A stretch of 15,040 bases of DNA from Pseudomonadota bacterium (GTDB lineage Bacteria; Pseudomonadota; Alphaproteobacteria; Rhizobiales; Rhizobiaceae): the NCBI GenBank assembly GCA_023399635.1, contig JAEWOP010000042.1, positions 1 through 15,040 of the forward strand. Reading direction: 5' to 3'. Below the pieces are notes generated by a model that was not told where the DNA came from, made no database searches, and saw nothing but the letters and a program-made list of their open reading frames with translations. Below, in pieces: positions 1 through 7,318 of the stretch. Each line of letters starts with the position of its first letter. Within the stretch, counting starts at the first letter, position 1. A program made the position numbers and the translations under genes.

Positions 1-1509
1 ATAGTTCCAGCCGGCATAGGCATCCGGATAGTCGATGTAGCGGCGCGGCATGCCGGCGAGGCCGAGGAAGTGCTGCGGGAAGAACACAAGGTTCACGCCA
101 ACGAACATGACCCAGAAGTGCAGGTTACCGAGCATTTCGGAATACATGTAACCGCTCATCTTCGGGAACCAGTAGTACCAGGCTGCGAAGATCGCGAACA
201 CGGCGCCGAGCGACAAGACGTAGTGGAAGTGAGCAACCACGTAGTAGGTGTCATGCAGCGAACGGTCGAGGCCGGCATTGGCGAGCTGGACGCCCGTGAC
301 GCCACCGACGGTGAAGAGGAAGATGAATCCGATCGCCCAGATCATCGGCGTGCGGAAGGTGAGCGAGCCGCCCCACATCGTCGCGATCCACGAGAAGATC
401 TTGATGCCCGTCGGAACAGCGATCACCATCGTCGCAAAGACGAAGTAGCGCTGAGCATCGAGCGACAGGCCGACCGTGTACATGTGGTGGGCCCAGACGA
501 TGAAGCCGACGGCGCCGATCGCCACCATGGCGTAGGCCATGCCGAGATAGCCGAAGACGGGCTTTCTCGAGAAGGTCGAAATGATGTGGCTGATGATGCC
601 GAAGCCAGGCAGGATCAGGATGTACACTTCAGGGTGACCGAAGAACCAGAACAGGTGCTGGTAAAGGATCGGGTCGCCACCGCCTTCAGGCGCGAAGAAG
701 GTCGTGCCGAAGTTGCGGTCAGTCAGAAGCATCGTGATGCCACCAGCCAGAACAGGCAGGGAGAGCAAGAGCAGGAAGGCCGTCACAAGCACCGCCCATG
801 CAAAGAGCGGCATCTTGTGGATGGTCATGCCCGGCGCGCGCATGTTGAGGATCGTGGTGATGAAGTTGATTGCACCAAGGATCGACGAGGCGCCGGATAC
901 GTGCAGCGCAAAAATCGCCAGATCGATTGCCGGACCTGGATGCCCCGCGGTTGAGAGCGGAGGATAAAGCGTCCAGCCACCCCCTGCACCATAGGCGCCG
1001 GCCGGGCCTTCAACGAAGAGCGACAGCATCAGCAGCAGGAATGCGGGCGGCAGCAGCCAGAAGGAGATGTTGTTCAAGCGCGGGAAAGCCATGTCCGGCG
1101 CACCGATCATGATTGGGATCATCCAGTTGGCGAATCCGCCGATCAGCGCCGGCATGACCATGAAGAAGATCATGACGAGAGCGTGAGCCGTGGTGAACAC
1201 ATTATACATGTGCTTGCCGCCATCGATCGCGGCATCGCCCTCGAAGCCATAGACCATGGAGGCCAGGCCGTGGAAGATCTGGATGCCGGGCTCCTGCAGC
1301 TCCATACGCATGACGACGGAAAGAAGACCGCCGATGATGCCGGCCATGATCGCGAACATCAGGTATAGGGTGCCAATGTCCTTGTGGTTCGTCGACAGGA
1401 ACCAGCGAGCAAAGAAACCAGGCTTGTGATCGTGATGCCCGTGGGCATGCGCATCATCATGCGAGGCAGTGCGGATATGGGCGTCGTCGTGAGCGGTTGG
1501 TGCAGCCAT
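1..1509 (-). CDS. ctaD: Cytochrome c oxidase subunit I (aa3 type), 3' end outside window
   Basis: This is the catalytic subunit of the aa3-type cytochrome c oxidase. It sits in the cytoplasmic membrane, reduces O2 to water at the heme a3-CuB centre and pumps protons. The first 503 codons are present; relatives run to about 560, so the C-terminus lies off the window. All key residues seen match the Paracoccus enzyme: heme ligands His109, His427 and His429 (VVAHFHY), CuB ligands His292 (in GHPEVY, with Glu294) and His341/His342 (WAHHMYT), D-channel Asp139 (GAPDMAFPR) and K-channel Lys370 (GIKIFSW). The ATG at 1509 has GAGGAG and GAGG purine runs just upstream and begins 14 bases after the ctaC stop, so translation is probably coupled to ctaC. 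The first 30 residues are unusually rich in histidine (8 His). The identification is very secure. Confidence 0.97.
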   Translation of the reverse strand, partial: MAAPTAHDDAHIRTASHDDAHAHGHHDHKPGFFARWFLSTNHKDIGTLYLMFAIMAGIIGGLLSVVMRMELQEPGIQIFHGLASMVYGFEGDAAIDGGKHMYNVFTTAHALVMIFFMVMPALIGGFANWMIPIMIGAPDMAFPRLNNISFWLLPPAFLLLMLSLFVEGPAGAYGAGGGWTLYPPLSTAGHPGPAIDLAIFALHVSGASSILGAINFITTILNMRAPGMTIHKMPLFAWAVLVTAFLLLLSLPVLAGGITMLLTDRNFGTTFFAPEGGGDPILYQHLFWFFGHPEVYILILPGFGIISHIISTFSRKPVFGYLGMAYAMVAIGAVGFIVWAHHMYTVGLSLDAQRYFVFATMVIAVPTGIKIFSWIATMWGGSLTFRTPMIWAIGFIFLFTVGGVTGVQLANAGLDRSLHDTYYVVAHFHYVLSLGAVFAIFAAWYYWFPKMSGYMYSEMLGNLHFWVMFVGVNLVFFPQHFLGLAGMPRRYIDYPDAYAGWNY

Positions 1510-1524
1510 TGTCCTCACTCCTCG

Positions 1525-2412
1525 TTAGTTGTTTTCAGTCGCCGCAACACGGACGGCATCAGCCGACTCGCCTACGGACGCCATCAGCGCGCGGTTGGCG
1601 CCTGGGAGATCCTGCTGCGCCGCAGCCAGCCAGGTCGCGTACTGCTCCTCGGACACGACGCGGATGCCGATCGGCATGTAAGCATGATCCTTGCCGCAGA
1701 GCTCGGAGCACTGACCGTAATACATGCCTTCCTTGTCTGCCCGGAACCAGGTCTCGTTCAAACGGCCCGGCACGGCGTCGAGTTTCAGACCGAATGCAGG
1801 CATCGCGAAGGCGTGGATGACATCCGTCGGAGCGGCAGTCACGAGAAGACGGACCGTCTTGTTGACTGGCACGACCATCTCGTTATCGACCGCGAGAAGA
1901 CGGGGATAGGCAGCAACGTCTTCCTTGCCGATCGCTGCCCGATCTTCATCCTTCAGCATGTAGGAGTCAAATGCGAGAGGCGTTTCCCCACCTTCGTATT
2001 CGTAGCTCCAGAGCCATTGCGTCGCCGTCGCCTTGACCGTCAGGTCAGGGTTGGTCGGCATCGTCAGCTGAGCATTCAAGAGATTGAAGGAGGGAATGGC
2101 GATGAAGAAGAGAATGAGCACCGGCCCGATGGTCCAGATGACCTCAATCATCGTGTTGTGGCTGGTGCGCGAAGGCACCGGATTGGCGCTGGCGCGAAAC
2201 TTCACGACGACCACCACGAGCAGGATCAGCACCAGGAAGGTGATCGGCACAATGAACCACAAGGTGTAGTTATTGAACCACTTGATTTCCTGCATAATTT
2301 CGCCAACCGGCGCCTGCATGTCTACCTGCCACGGCGTCGGCTGATCAGCAAAACCGGCAGAGGCAAAGAGCAGACAGATGAGCGCCGTCATCACTGCAAA
2401 AGCTCTGTTCAT
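1525..2412 (-). CDS. ctaC: Cytochrome c oxidase subunit II (CuA subunit)
   Basis: Subunit II accepts electrons from cytochrome c at its periplasmic CuA centre and passes them to subunit I. From the chosen ATG at 2412 it has 295 residues. A signal peptide (about 1-22, ending GFA before DQPTP) is followed by transmembrane helices at about 49-70 and 90-109, then the periplasmic cupredoxin domain. The CuA ligands are all present: His200 (IHAFAMPAFG), then Cys235, Glu237, Cys239, His243 and Met246 in CSELCGKDHAYM, with the same spacing as the Paracoccus protein. The frame stays open upstream to 2553. The ATG at 2412 is preferred because a proper signal peptide starts there and GAGGAG lies 10 bases before it. 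It is the first gene of the ctaC-ctaD unit. A FNR/FixK-type palindrome lies 23 bases upstream of this start. Confidence 0.97.
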   Translation of the reverse strand: MNRAFAVMTALICLLFASAGFADQPTPWQVDMQAPVGEIMQEIKWFNNYTLWFIVPITFLVLILLVVVVVKFRASANPVPSRTSHNTMIEVIWTIGPVLILFFIAIPSFNLLNAQLTMPTNPDLTVKATATQWLWSYEYEGGETPLAFDSYMLKDEDRAAIGKEDVAAYPRLLAVDNEMVVPVNKTVRLLVTAAPTDVIHAFAMPAFGLKLDAVPGRLNETWFRADKEGMYYGQCSELCGKDHAYMPIGIRVVSEEQYATWLAAAQQDLPGANRALMASVGESADAVRVAATENN

Positions 2413-2715
2413 CACAACTATTCTCCTCAAGCGTTTGATCTCAATCAAATCGAAACGCAGAATCCAGGCTATGTGGTCTGCTTCAATCACAGTTTGTCGG
2501 CCGCCGCAATATCTGCCGGAGAAACCCCGTGCGGCATTTTTGCCCTTTGTCAAAGACCGATCCTGGAACCTTTTTCTCTTTTCTTATCAGCATACGGACG
2601 CGCAGTCGCTGCGGGTCCCATTTTCGCCTCACTCGGTTGGAATGAGGTCGGGGCTTTTCATTCCCGGCAGCCGACGCCATGAATAGCCGTACCGATTCGC
2701 CTACCTGGGGGTTCC
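2413..2715. other. Divergent intergenic region between ctaC and the ialB-family gene
   Basis: This 303-base non-coding stretch must carry the promoters of both divergent genes. On the ctaC side it holds the FNR/FixK-type box at 2435-2448. Also for ctaC, a TTGAAG (2486-2481, minus) lies 17 bases from ATTCTG (2463-2458), a possible but weak promoter that would place the transcript start just upstream of the box. A perfect TTGACA (2553-2548, minus) has no convincing -10 at the usual distance. A pyrimidine-rich stretch runs from about 2570 to 2585. I see no convincing promoter for the plus-strand gene and no RNA gene. Confidence 0.5.
2435..2448. promoter_or_regulatory. FNR/FixK-type binding site (anaerobox) at ctaC
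   Basis: The sequence TTGATCTCAATCAA matches the FNR/FixK/FnrN consensus TTGAT-N4-ATCAA at all ten fixed positions. The palindrome extends by one further pair (TTTGAT...ATCAAA, 2434-2449). Outer GCGTTT and AAACGC elements (2431-2436 and 2453-2458) form a second inverted repeat around it. About 0.014 such matches are expected by chance in 15 kb of random sequence. The box ends 23 bases before the ctaC ATG. That is too close for the usual activating position near -41.5, so repression of the high-oxygen oxidase at low oxygen is the more natural inference. Binding and direction of control are not shown by the sequence. Confidence 0.65.
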
Positions 2716-3294
2716 ATGGGCCGTTCCGCGATATTTGCCGCCTGCCTTGCCGTCACATTCGTCGGCGCGTTGCTTCCTGCACGTGCACAGGAGCCGGTAG
2801 CACCGGCTCCGCAGGCGCCGACGGAAGACCGGGTACCGCAGCCGGGCGCGCCGCAGCAGCAACCGGGGACCGTGAGGGGTAATCATGGGGCGTGGTCGAT
2901 CATCTGTGACCGCCCTGCCGGCGCCTCCACCGAACAATGCGCGCTGATGCAGAACGTGATCGCCGAGGACCGTCCGGAGGTTGGCCTTTCTGTCGTCGTA
3001 CTGAAGACGGCCGACCGCAAGTCGAAGATCCTGCGCATTCTGGCGCCGCTCGGCGTGCTCCTGAAGGATGGCATGGAACTGTTCGTCGATAACAACAATA
3101 TCGGGCGGGCCTACTTCACCCGCTGCTTCTCCGAAGGCTGCTATGTCGAGGTGGAGATCGACGACGAACTGATGCGGATCCTGAGAGCTGGCAAGAACGC
3201 TGTGTTTGCCCTGCGGGAATCGGTGGATCAGGATCGCGTCGGTATCCCGATCGAGCTTAACGGCTTTGCTCCCGGCTACGACGCCCTCCCCTAA
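2716..3294 (+). CDS. Invasion-associated locus B (IalB) family periplasmic protein
   Basis: This 192-residue protein has a signal peptide (about 1-24, ending ARA before QEP). A linker rich in Pro, Gln and Ala (25-51) follows, then an IalB-type domain beginning around GAWSIICD and continuing through a QCALMQ segment. Cysteines 64, 75, 137 and 142 are placed to form two disulfides (C64-C75 near the start, C137-x4-C142 later), as is usual in this family. IalB was named for a Bartonella protein linked to red-cell invasion. Free-living alphaproteobacteria carry several paralogues whose role is not established, so no virulence role is implied. The start at 2716 has a GGGGG run a few bases upstream. 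The gene lies 75 bases before tldD on the same strand. Confidence 0.85.
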   Translation: MGRSAIFAACLAVTFVGALLPARAQEPVAPAPQAPTEDRVPQPGAPQQQPGTVRGNHGAWSIICDRPAGASTEQCALMQNVIAEDRPEVGLSVVVLKTADRKSKILRILAPLGVLLKDGMELFVDNNNIGRAYFTRCFSEGCYVEVEIDDELMRILRAGKNAVFALRESVDQDRVGIPIELNGFAPGYDALP

Positions 3295-3369
3295 CCTTGC
3301 TTCCGCGGACGCCGGGACCTACATCGGCGGGAACGCCCTTGGACGCCACAAGGAGCGAAGGAGCCTTTC

Positions 3370-4785
3370 ATGAATACCGACCTTCTGAACCTTTTCGACT
3401 GCGACGAGACCCGTCTGCGGCGCATTCTCGCCGAGACCCTCTCAGGCGCTGATGATGGGGAGTTGTTTGTCGAGCATGCACAGGCGGAATCGCTGACGTT
3501 CGACAACGGCCGGCTGAAGGGTGGCAGCTTCAATACAGACCAGGGCTTTGGTCTCCGTTCAGTTGCCGGCGAAGCGGTGGGATATGCCCACTCCGGCGAA
3601 CTGTCTTCTGCCGCACTGGAGCGCGCCGCCGACGCGGTGCGTGCGGTCACGGCCGGTTACTCTGGCTCCTATGCTGCCGCTCCGCAGCGCACCAACAAGA
3701 AGTATTACGGAGACGAAAATCCGATCGGTCAGCCGAGCTTTGAGGAGAAGGTCAAGCTTCTGACCGAGATCGATGCCTATCTGCGCAACAAGGATCCAAA
3801 GGTTCGTCAGGTGACAGCGACGGCAGCTGCAAGCTGGCAGGTCGTCGATATCCTGCGGGCGGACGGCCATCGCGTCCAGGACATCCGTCCGATGACGCGC
3901 GTCAATATCTCCGTTGTGGTTGGCGAGGGTGACCGGCAGGAGTCCGGCTCGTTTGGCACCGGCGGCCGCATGGGCTTCGGCGACTTCGTGGCATCCGGCA
4001 ACTGGCAGACGGGCGCCGACGAGGCGCTTCGCCAGGCGCTCGTCAACCTTGAAGCCATCGATGCGCCCGCCGGCACCATGGACGTCGTGCTGGGCAATGG
4101 CTGGCCCGGGGTGATGCTGCACGAGGCGGTCGGACACGGCCTTGAAGGCGACTTCAACCGCAAGAAGACCTCGGCATTTGCGGGACTGATGGGCGAAATG
4201 GTCGCTTCGCCGAACGTCACCGTGGTCGATGATGGCACGATCGACAACCGGCGTGGCTCGATCACTGTCGATGACGAGGGCACGCCGTCTGCCTACAACG
4301 TGCTGATCGAGAAGGGCAGACTGGTCGGCTACATGCAGGACCGGCAAAACGCCCGTCTGATGGGCATGAAGCCGACCGGCAACGGCCGCCGCCAGGGCTA
4401 CTCCCACGTGCCGATGCCGCGTATGACCAACACCTACATGCTCTCAGGCGACAAGACGCCGGAAGAAATGATCGCCTCGGTGAAGAAAGGCATCTACGCC
4501 GTTTCCTTCGGAGGCGGACAGGTGGACATCACGTCCGGCAAATTCGTCTTCGGCTGCACCGAGGCTTATATGATCGAGGACGGCAAGATCGGGCCGGCGA
4601 TCAAGGGTGCCATGCTGATCGGCAACGGACCAGAGGCGATGAAGCGCGTCTCGATGGTCGGCAACGATCCAAAGCTCGACACCGGCATCGGCAATTGCGG
4701 CAAGGCCGGCCAATGGGTGCCTGTAGGGGTCGGCCAGCCGCACCTGCGGATGGACCAGGTGACGGTAGGCGGCACGCGAACCTGA
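3370..4785 (+). CDS. tldD: TldD zinc metalloprotease
   Basis: TldD, with its partner TldE/PmbA (not in this window), forms a cytoplasmic metalloprotease that degrades unfolded peptides, matures microcin B17 and acts on the CcdA antitoxin in E. coli. The protein has 471 residues, close to the E. coli length of about 480. The zinc motif HEAVGH starts at His251 (His251, Glu252, His255), followed by GLEGDFNRKK. Cys396 in FGCTEAY matches the conserved cysteine ligand of the family. The C-terminal part, with GNGPEAMKRVSMVGND and a GxCGKxGQ-type segment, is also typical. AAGGAG lies six bases before the ATG, which fixes the start. No frameshift or truncation is seen. Confidence 0.96.
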   Translation: MNTDLLNLFDCDETRLRRILAETLSGADDGELFVEHAQAESLTFDNGRLKGGSFNTDQGFGLRSVAGEAVGYAHSGELSSAALERAADAVRAVTAGYSGSYAAAPQRTNKKYYGDENPIGQPSFEEKVKLLTEIDAYLRNKDPKVRQVTATAAASWQVVDILRADGHRVQDIRPMTRVNISVVVGEGDRQESGSFGTGGRMGFGDFVASGNWQTGADEALRQALVNLEAIDAPAGTMDVVLGNGWPGVMLHEAVGHGLEGDFNRKKTSAFAGLMGEMVASPNVTVVDDGTIDNRRGSITVDDEGTPSAYNVLIEKGRLVGYMQDRQNARLMGMKPTGNGRRQGYSHVPMPRMTNTYMLSGDKTPEEMIASVKKGIYAVSFGGGQVDITSGKFVFGCTEAYMIEDGKIGPAIKGAMLIGNGPEAMKRVSMVGNDPKLDTGIGNCGKAGQWVPVGVGQPHLRMDQVTVGGTRT

Positions 4786-4930
4786 GCCACGTTGGCAGAT
4801 GAGATCTGGGAGAACGGGAGTTCGGGCGATGCTCGAGCGACCCCACAAACCCTTGATGCAGTGACCGTTTGCAGACATTCAACGATACTTAAGGTTGCGC
4901 TCCTATCTTCCGGCCGTGGAGGAACGGGAC

Positions 4931-6019
4931 GTGAGCATCATCAATATCCGCAACAGGGCGAAGAGTGCGTTGCGCCGAGGTGGAAAGCGCAATGGTATCG
5001 CTGCAGTATTGAACGCCGCCTATCTTGCCTCCCGCGCAGGTGTGATGGCGACCAGCCGAGGGCGCGGCGCGATCTTTACGCTGCATCATGTTCGTCCTGC
5101 GCCTGATCGACCGTTTGCGCCGAACGCTCATCTTGAGGTGACGCCAGAATTCTTAGACGCGGCGATCATCCAGCTTCGTGCGGACGGTTATGATTTCGTG
5201 CGGCTCGAAGACGTGCCTGCACGCTTGAGTTCGGTGGAGAAAAGGCGGTTCGCCGTCTTCACCCTCGATGATGGCTACCACAACAATGCGCAGTATGCCG
5301 TGCCGGTATTCGAGCGCCACAGCGTGCCTTTCACTGTCTTCATCACCCGCGGCTTTGCCGAACGCTCCCGCTCCCTGTGGTGGGAAACACTGGGAGAACT
5401 CCTGCCGCGGTTGGACCGGCTGGAGTTCGATTTCGGCAACGGGTCTGAGACGGTCGACTTGGTTCCGTCACGCGTCTTTGACTGTTTCGATCGTTTCGCC
5501 CGCTTCGTATGGCAGCACGATGAGGCAGAGGCCGTGGCCGCCATCGATTCTCTTGCTCGGCGGCATGGGATTGATCCATTGGAGATCGCCGCCCGGCTGG
5601 TGATGGGGCGAGACGCGTTGTTGCGGCTCATCACGCATCCGCTTGCCTCGCTTGGTGCCCATACGGTCAGCCATCGAGCAATCAGCCGTCTCCCAGATGA
5701 TGAGGCACGGGTGGAGATGATGCAGTCGGCCGACTGGCTTGAAGCGCTGACCGGCACCCGGCCTACCACCTTTGCCTTCCCTTACGGAATGAAGCAGGCC
5801 GTCTCGCCACGGGATGTGGCTATCGCAGCCGAACTTGGCTTCTCCGTCGCGGTAACGACCCAGCCAGGAACGCTAACAGACGCCTCTCTAGGTACGCTGA
5901 CGGGTTTGCCCAGGATCTCGCTGAACGGTCACTTCCAAAAACGGAAATATGTAGCGGCGCTCGCCTCCGGCATCCCGTTCGCGCTTGCTCAGCGCCGGCA
6001 AGTCACGGGTACATCCTGA
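4931..6019 (+). CDS. Polysaccharide deacetylase (NodB-homology, CE4 type) family protein
   Basis: The protein (362 residues from the GTG at 4931) has a NodB-homology domain. The metal-binding elements are visible: Asp113-Asp114 in FTLDDGY, and His244 and His248 in GAHTVSH. A later FAFPYG matches another conserved CE4 motif. Such enzymes remove acetyl groups from N- or O-acetylated sugars in cell-surface or peptidoglycan polymers; the substrate here is unknown. No signal peptide is evident, so the site of action is open. An ATG at 4895 is in frame, but GGAGG at 4918-4922 sits eight bases before the GTG at 4931, making GTG the better start. The gene runs into the convergent pdxH, overlapping it by 17 bases. 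It is not nodB itself by context: no nod genes are nearby. Confidence 0.88.
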   Translation: MSIINIRNRAKSALRRGGKRNGIAAVLNAAYLASRAGVMATSRGRGAIFTLHHVRPAPDRPFAPNAHLEVTPEFLDAAIIQLRADGYDFVRLEDVPARLSSVEKRRFAVFTLDDGYHNNAQYAVPVFERHSVPFTVFITRGFAERSRSLWWETLGELLPRLDRLEFDFGNGSETVDLVPSRVFDCFDRFARFVWQHDEAEAVAAIDSLARRHGIDPLEIAARLVMGRDALLRLITHPLASLGAHTVSHRAISRLPDDEARVEMMQSADWLEALTGTRPTTFAFPYGMKQAVSPRDVAIAAELGFSVAVTTQPGTLTDASLGTLTGLPRISLNGHFQKRKYVAALASGIPFALAQRRQVTGTS

Positions 6020-6623
6020 CCTTCTTCCATTCTCCTTCCGAGGAAGAACGGCGGAATTCGATGCGATCGTGAAGACGGAATGGCCTGTCATGCCAGAACT
6101 CGATCGAGATCGGCTTGATGCGAAAACCGGACCAGTGCGATGGCCGCGGGATCTCGCCGATCGCATATCGTGCCGTAAACTCGGCCACTGCCTTTTCGAG
6201 AGCGAAACGTCCCTCCAGCGGCCGGGACTGTCTGGAGGCCCAGGCCCCTATCCGGCTGCCGCGGGGGCGGGTGGCGTAATAGGCATCGGCCTCGGCATCG
6301 GTGACAATCTCCACCTCCCCCCGCAGGCGCACCTGGCGCCGAAGCGACTTCCAGTGGAAGCACATGGCGGCCTTCCTTTGCCCTAAGATCTCCTGGCCCT
6401 TCTGGCTTTCAAAGTTGGTGTAGAAGACGAAGCCGCTCTCGTCATAGCCCTTGAGCAGGACCATGCGGACGTTCGGCATCCCTTCTTCGTCCACCGTCGC
6501 GAGCGCAACTGCATTGGGATCGTTGACCTCCGAAACCTCCGCCTCTTTCAGCCATTTTCCAAACAGAGCGAAAGGTTCGTTCTCGTCACTGAAGTCACCG
6601 CTTGTTAACCCACTCTCAGACAT
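6003..6623 (-). CDS. pdxH: Pyridoxine/pyridoxamine 5'-phosphate oxidase
   Basis: PdxH is a cytoplasmic FMN enzyme that oxidises pyridoxine or pyridoxamine 5'-phosphate to pyridoxal 5'-phosphate, using O2. The 206-residue protein contains the family landmarks in order: VRMVLLKGYDESGFVFYTN (FMN binding), a QVRLRGEVE strand, GAWASRQSRPL, and near the end WSGFRIKPISIEFW with RLHDR. The frame is open far upstream (to 7010), but that part runs antisense to the neighbouring gene. The ATG at 6623 (MSESGL) gives the normal family length. The ribosome site is weak: GGGAG lies 13 bases upstream. The gene is monocistronic by layout, convergent with the deacetylase and divergent from the lipoprotein gene. 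Confidence 0.96.
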   Translation of the reverse strand: MSESGLTSGDFSDENEPFALFGKWLKEAEVSEVNDPNAVALATVDEEGMPNVRMVLLKGYDESGFVFYTNFESQKGQEILGQRKAAMCFHWKSLRRQVRLRGEVEIVTDAEADAYYATRPRGSRIGAWASRQSRPLEGRFALEKAVAEFTARYAIGEIPRPSHWSGFRIKPISIEFWHDRPFRLHDRIEFRRSSSEGEWKKVRMYP

Positions 6624-6726
6624 ATTGACTAAATTACTCCCGACTGGTGAATTCGCCCGTGACTCATCCCGGACAGGACGCAAGGTGCTACTGATAGCAA
6701 AGTCGAACGACCGCTCAAAGAGGGCG
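6624..6726. promoter_or_regulatory. Divergent promoter region of pdxH and the small lipoprotein gene
   Basis: These 103 bases separate two divergent genes and must hold both promoters. On the plus strand TTGACT (6625-6630) is followed after 17 bases by TGAATT (6648-6653). On the minus strand TTGAGC (6718-6713) is followed after 16 bases by TATCAG (6696-6691). Both pairs are only partial matches to the housekeeping consensus, so the exact elements are tentative. No operator-like palindrome stands out. Confidence 0.3.
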
Positions 6727-7137
6727 ATGCTGAAGGTCGCCCACATGCTCGCCCTGGCATTGGTTGGCCTGACCACAGTTTCCTGCACAAGCAGTCTCGA
6801 CCTCTTCGGTGGCGCCAAGGTGGATCGCTCGCTTTCCACCAACGCCGTTCCCACGGCGGCTTCCACCACGACTGCGCTTTCCGACGAGGCGACCGTCCGC
6901 AATGCCGTCACCTCCGCCGATCTTGCCAAGATCGGTGAAGCACCCCTCCCTTGGGCCAATGCCGCAACCGGAAGCGCGGGCGTAGTCTCGACGATCAAGG
7001 AAGCACGCAATCAGGGTCAGGTCTGCCGGGAGTTTACCACCACGCGCCATTCCTTTGATGGGATCGCGATGTTTTCCGGCCAAGCCTGCCTGACCGGCAG
7101 CGGCGACTGGTTACTGACAGCTTTCAATCGTCAGTAG
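6727..7137 (+). CDS. Putative RT0821/Lpp0805-type surface lipoprotein
   Basis: This is a 136-residue exported protein. The N-terminus MLKVAHMLALALVGLTTVSC resembles a lipoprotein signal with Cys20 as the acylated residue. The lipobox TVSC is not ideal because Thr replaces the usual Leu at -3. After the signal there is a DLFGG segment and a low-complexity Thr/Ala/Ser stretch. Then comes SDEATVRNAVTSADL and a C-terminal domain with CREFTTT and a second Cys in QACLTGSGDW, the pattern I associate with the RT0821/Lpp0805 family of small surface proteins. Its role is unknown. AGAGGG lies just before the ATG at 6727; a second ATG at 6745 is possible but would remove the basic residue from the signal. 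It is divergent from pdxH. Confidence 0.7.
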   Translation: MLKVAHMLALALVGLTTVSCTSSLDLFGGAKVDRSLSTNAVPTAASTTTALSDEATVRNAVTSADLAKIGEAPLPWANAATGSAGVVSTIKEARNQGQVCREFTTTRHSFDGIAMFSGQACLTGSGDWLLTAFNRQ

Positions 7138-7153
7138 ATCTTTAACCCTACTG
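7132..7153 (+). terminator. Possible weak terminator hairpin after the lipoprotein gene
   Basis: CAGTAG (7132-7137, containing the stop codon) and CTACTG (7148-7153) form a perfect 6-bp stem around a 10-base loop. No T-run follows, so intrinsic termination is doubtful. The remaining bases up to the J-domain gene start at 7319 show nothing else I can name. Confidence 0.2.
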
Positions 7154-7318
7154 TGCAGGGCAACCGTCCCGTAACCACTGATTCACACGTGTGCTGATAA
7201 CCTCCTTAGCAAAGGTAGGGCCGTGGGTTGAGGAACCTGCAGAGTCTTGCCTGCGTTGTTGCGGGCGTGGGGGCGCCAAGTGAGGCCTCCCTCCGCCCAG
7301 TTGAACCGGTGGCCATCG

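Noticed and set aside
70..954. Long plus-strand open frame rich in Arg, Asp, Glu and His opposite ctaD
   Set aside because: It is antisense to a certain ctaD gene. Its composition (many charged residues, no domain) is what high-GC coding sequence gives on the opposite strand.
2413..2553. N-terminal extension of ctaC by 47 codons from a TTG
   Set aside because: The extension precedes a proper signal peptide, overlaps the FNR/FixK box and has no family counterpart. The ATG at 2412 has a good ribosome site.
1384..2682. 432-codon plus-strand open frame opposite ctaC and the start of ctaD
   Set aside because: It is antisense to ctaC, whose CuA ligands and signal peptide are unmistakable. No domain is visible in the shadow frame.
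4931..6019. Possible nodB (Nod factor deacetylase)
   Set aside because: The fold is shared, but the protein is far longer than NodB (about 210 residues) and no nodA, nodC or nod box is nearby.
6624..7010. N-terminal extension of the pdxH frame to 335 residues
   Set aside because: The added part runs antisense to the lipoprotein gene and lacks similarity to PdxH proteins, which are about 206 residues in relatives.
7184..7193. Perfect palindrome CACACGTGTG upstream of the J-domain gene
   Set aside because: Perfect 10-base palindromes are expected about 15 times by chance in a window this size, and this one matches no operator I know and stands alone.
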